From NCBI GenBank assembly GCA_023266795.1, contig JAHFPI010000120.1, forward strand, positions 1 through 5,858: a stretch of 5,858 bases of DNA, written 5' to 3'. Of the stretch, positions 5,211 through 5,858 are shown piece by piece. The notes beneath the pieces are model-generated. The model saw nothing but the letters and a program-made list of their open reading frames with translations. It did not search any database and was not told the origin of the DNA. Numbering within the stretch: position 1 is the stretch's first letter; every line of letters starts with the position of its first letter. The stretch is from Rhodospirillales bacterium. GTDB taxonomy: Bacteria; Pseudomonadota; Alphaproteobacteria; Micavibrionales; UBA2020. A program made the translations under genes and the position numbers.

Positions 5211-5858
5211 AACCGATCGCTGTCAGCAGCGGATAGGTTTCGGGGCGGCGGTCGCGGAAGAACTGCCATGTGTCGCGCACCTGACGCACCACGTCCATAT
5301 CCATATCGGCCACGACCAGTTCGTCCTTGTCTTCGCTGGCGGTGACGAGGAATTCGCCGCGCGGGTTGACGATGTAGGACGAGCCGTAGAATTTACCGAT
5401 GTTCCACGGCGCTTCCGTGCCGGGGCGGTTGATCGCGCCGACATAATAGCCGTTGGCGACGGCGGAAGCCGGTTGTTCCAGCTTCCACAGGTACTGGCTG
5501 AGGCCCGCGACGGTGGCCGAGGGGTTGACCACATATTCCGCGCCCTTGAGCGCCAGTGCGCGCCAGCCTTCGGGGAAGTGACGGTCATAGCAGATATACA
5601 CGCCGAGCTTGAGGTAGGCGGTGTCGAATACCGGCCAGTCGGAAAAGCCGGGCTTGAAGAAGAATTTCTCGTAAAAGCCCGCCACCTGCGGGATGTGCGT
5701 CTTGCGGTATTTGCCGAGGTATTTGCCGTCGGCATCGATGACGGCGGCGGTATTGTAATAGACGCCGGTGATGTCCTGCTCATAGATCGGCACGACGATT
5801 ACCATGTTGTATTTCTTGGCGTATTCCTGCATCAGTTTGGTTGTGTGGCCGTCGGGGA
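5209..5858 (-). CDS. Beta-ureidopropionase-like carbon-nitrogen hydrolase, C-terminal part (cut by window edge)
   Basis: The last 215 codons of a nitrilase-superfamily enzyme; the frame continues open past the right edge (first visible residues PDGHTTKLMQEYAKKY), so the Met at 5832 is internal and not the start. Seen: catalytic Lys in GKYRKTHIP (codon 5703-5701) and nucleophile Cys in YICYDRHFPEGW (codon 5592-5590). The third triad member, Glu, lies in the missing N-terminal region of about 70 residues. NPSAT, INRPGTE, FYGSSY and the late VRQVRDTW block match the layout of eukaryotic beta-ureidopropionase, which hydrolyses N-carbamoyl-beta-alanine to beta-alanine, CO2 and ammonia. That reaction or a related N-carbamoyl or amide hydrolysis is inferred. 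N-carbamoylputrescine amidase is an alternative given the amine-ligase neighbour, but the motifs fit the ureidopropionase branch better. It is co-oriented with the ligase operon but separated from it by the opposite-strand methyltransferase. Promoter and start are outside the window. Confidence 0.9.
   Translation of the reverse strand, partial: PDGHTTKLMQEYAKKYNMVIVVPIYEQDITGVYYNTAAVIDADGKYLGKYRKTHIPQVAGFYEKFFFKPGFSDWPVFDTAYLKLGVYICYDRHFPEGWRALALKGAEYVVNPSATVAGLSQYLWKLEQPASAVANGYYVGAINRPGTEAPWNIGKFYGSSYIVNPRGEFLVTASEDKDELVVADMDMDVVRQVRDTWQFFRDRRPETYPLLTAIG

Noticed and set aside
5223..5783. Alternative minus-strand frame inside the hydrolase gene
   Set aside because: Its product is Arg/Ser/Pro-rich low-complexity sequence, while the overlapping frame carries the nitrilase Lys and Cys motifs.
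1..5858. tRNA, rRNA, CRISPR, insertion sequence or attachment-site signals
   Set aside because: Almost the whole window is coding, and the single 159-base gap shows no cloverleaf, repeat-spacer pattern or terminal inverted repeats with target duplications.

Overview
The window looks like bacterial accessory metabolism, most likely from an alphaproteobacterium. The evidence is the GC-rich coding sequence, the gene families present (a PuuA/GlnT-type glutamine synthetase-like ligase, a KHxxQTPL-type aldehyde dehydrogenase, and a TPR-methyltransferase with a YEEFPYPRW motif) and Shine-Dalgarno-led starts. The taxonomic call is an inference from gene style, not a match. There are five protein genes, all with intact frames; the two at the window edges are cut off by the window. 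I see no RNA genes, mobile elements or CRISPR arrays.

Layout. Positions 1-3113 hold a tightly packed minus-strand operon, transcribed in the order glutamine synthetase-like ligase (3113-1734), aldehyde dehydrogenase (1732-338), iron-containing alcohol dehydrogenase (341 to beyond position 1). The first junction has a single spacer base and the second is an ATGA stop/start overlap, so the three are probably translationally coupled. Positions 3114-3272 are an A/T-rich divergent promoter region with a plausible sigma70 promoter for the operon and two short perfect inverted repeats. Positions 3273-5204 carry, on the plus strand, a 643-residue protein with N-terminal TPRs and a C-terminal class I SAM-dependent methyltransferase domain. 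Four bases beyond its stop ends a convergent minus-strand gene for a beta-ureidopropionase-like carbon-nitrogen hydrolase (5209 to beyond 5858). A perfect 6-bp stem spans the two facing stop codons.

How the genes may work together. A non-housekeeping glutamine synthetase homologue with no visible adenylylation loop, followed by an aldehyde dehydrogenase and an alcohol dehydrogenase, fits a gamma-glutamylation route for an amine or amino alcohol: the amine is capped with glutamate, the alcohol is oxidised to an aldehyde, and the aldehyde to an acid. The nitrilase-superfamily enzyme would add an amide or N-carbamoyl hydrolysis step and points the same way as the operon. The methyltransferase gene lies between them on the opposite strand and is locally more A/T-rich, so it may be an unrelated gene placed inside an older cluster. 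The pathway substrate cannot be read from the sequence.
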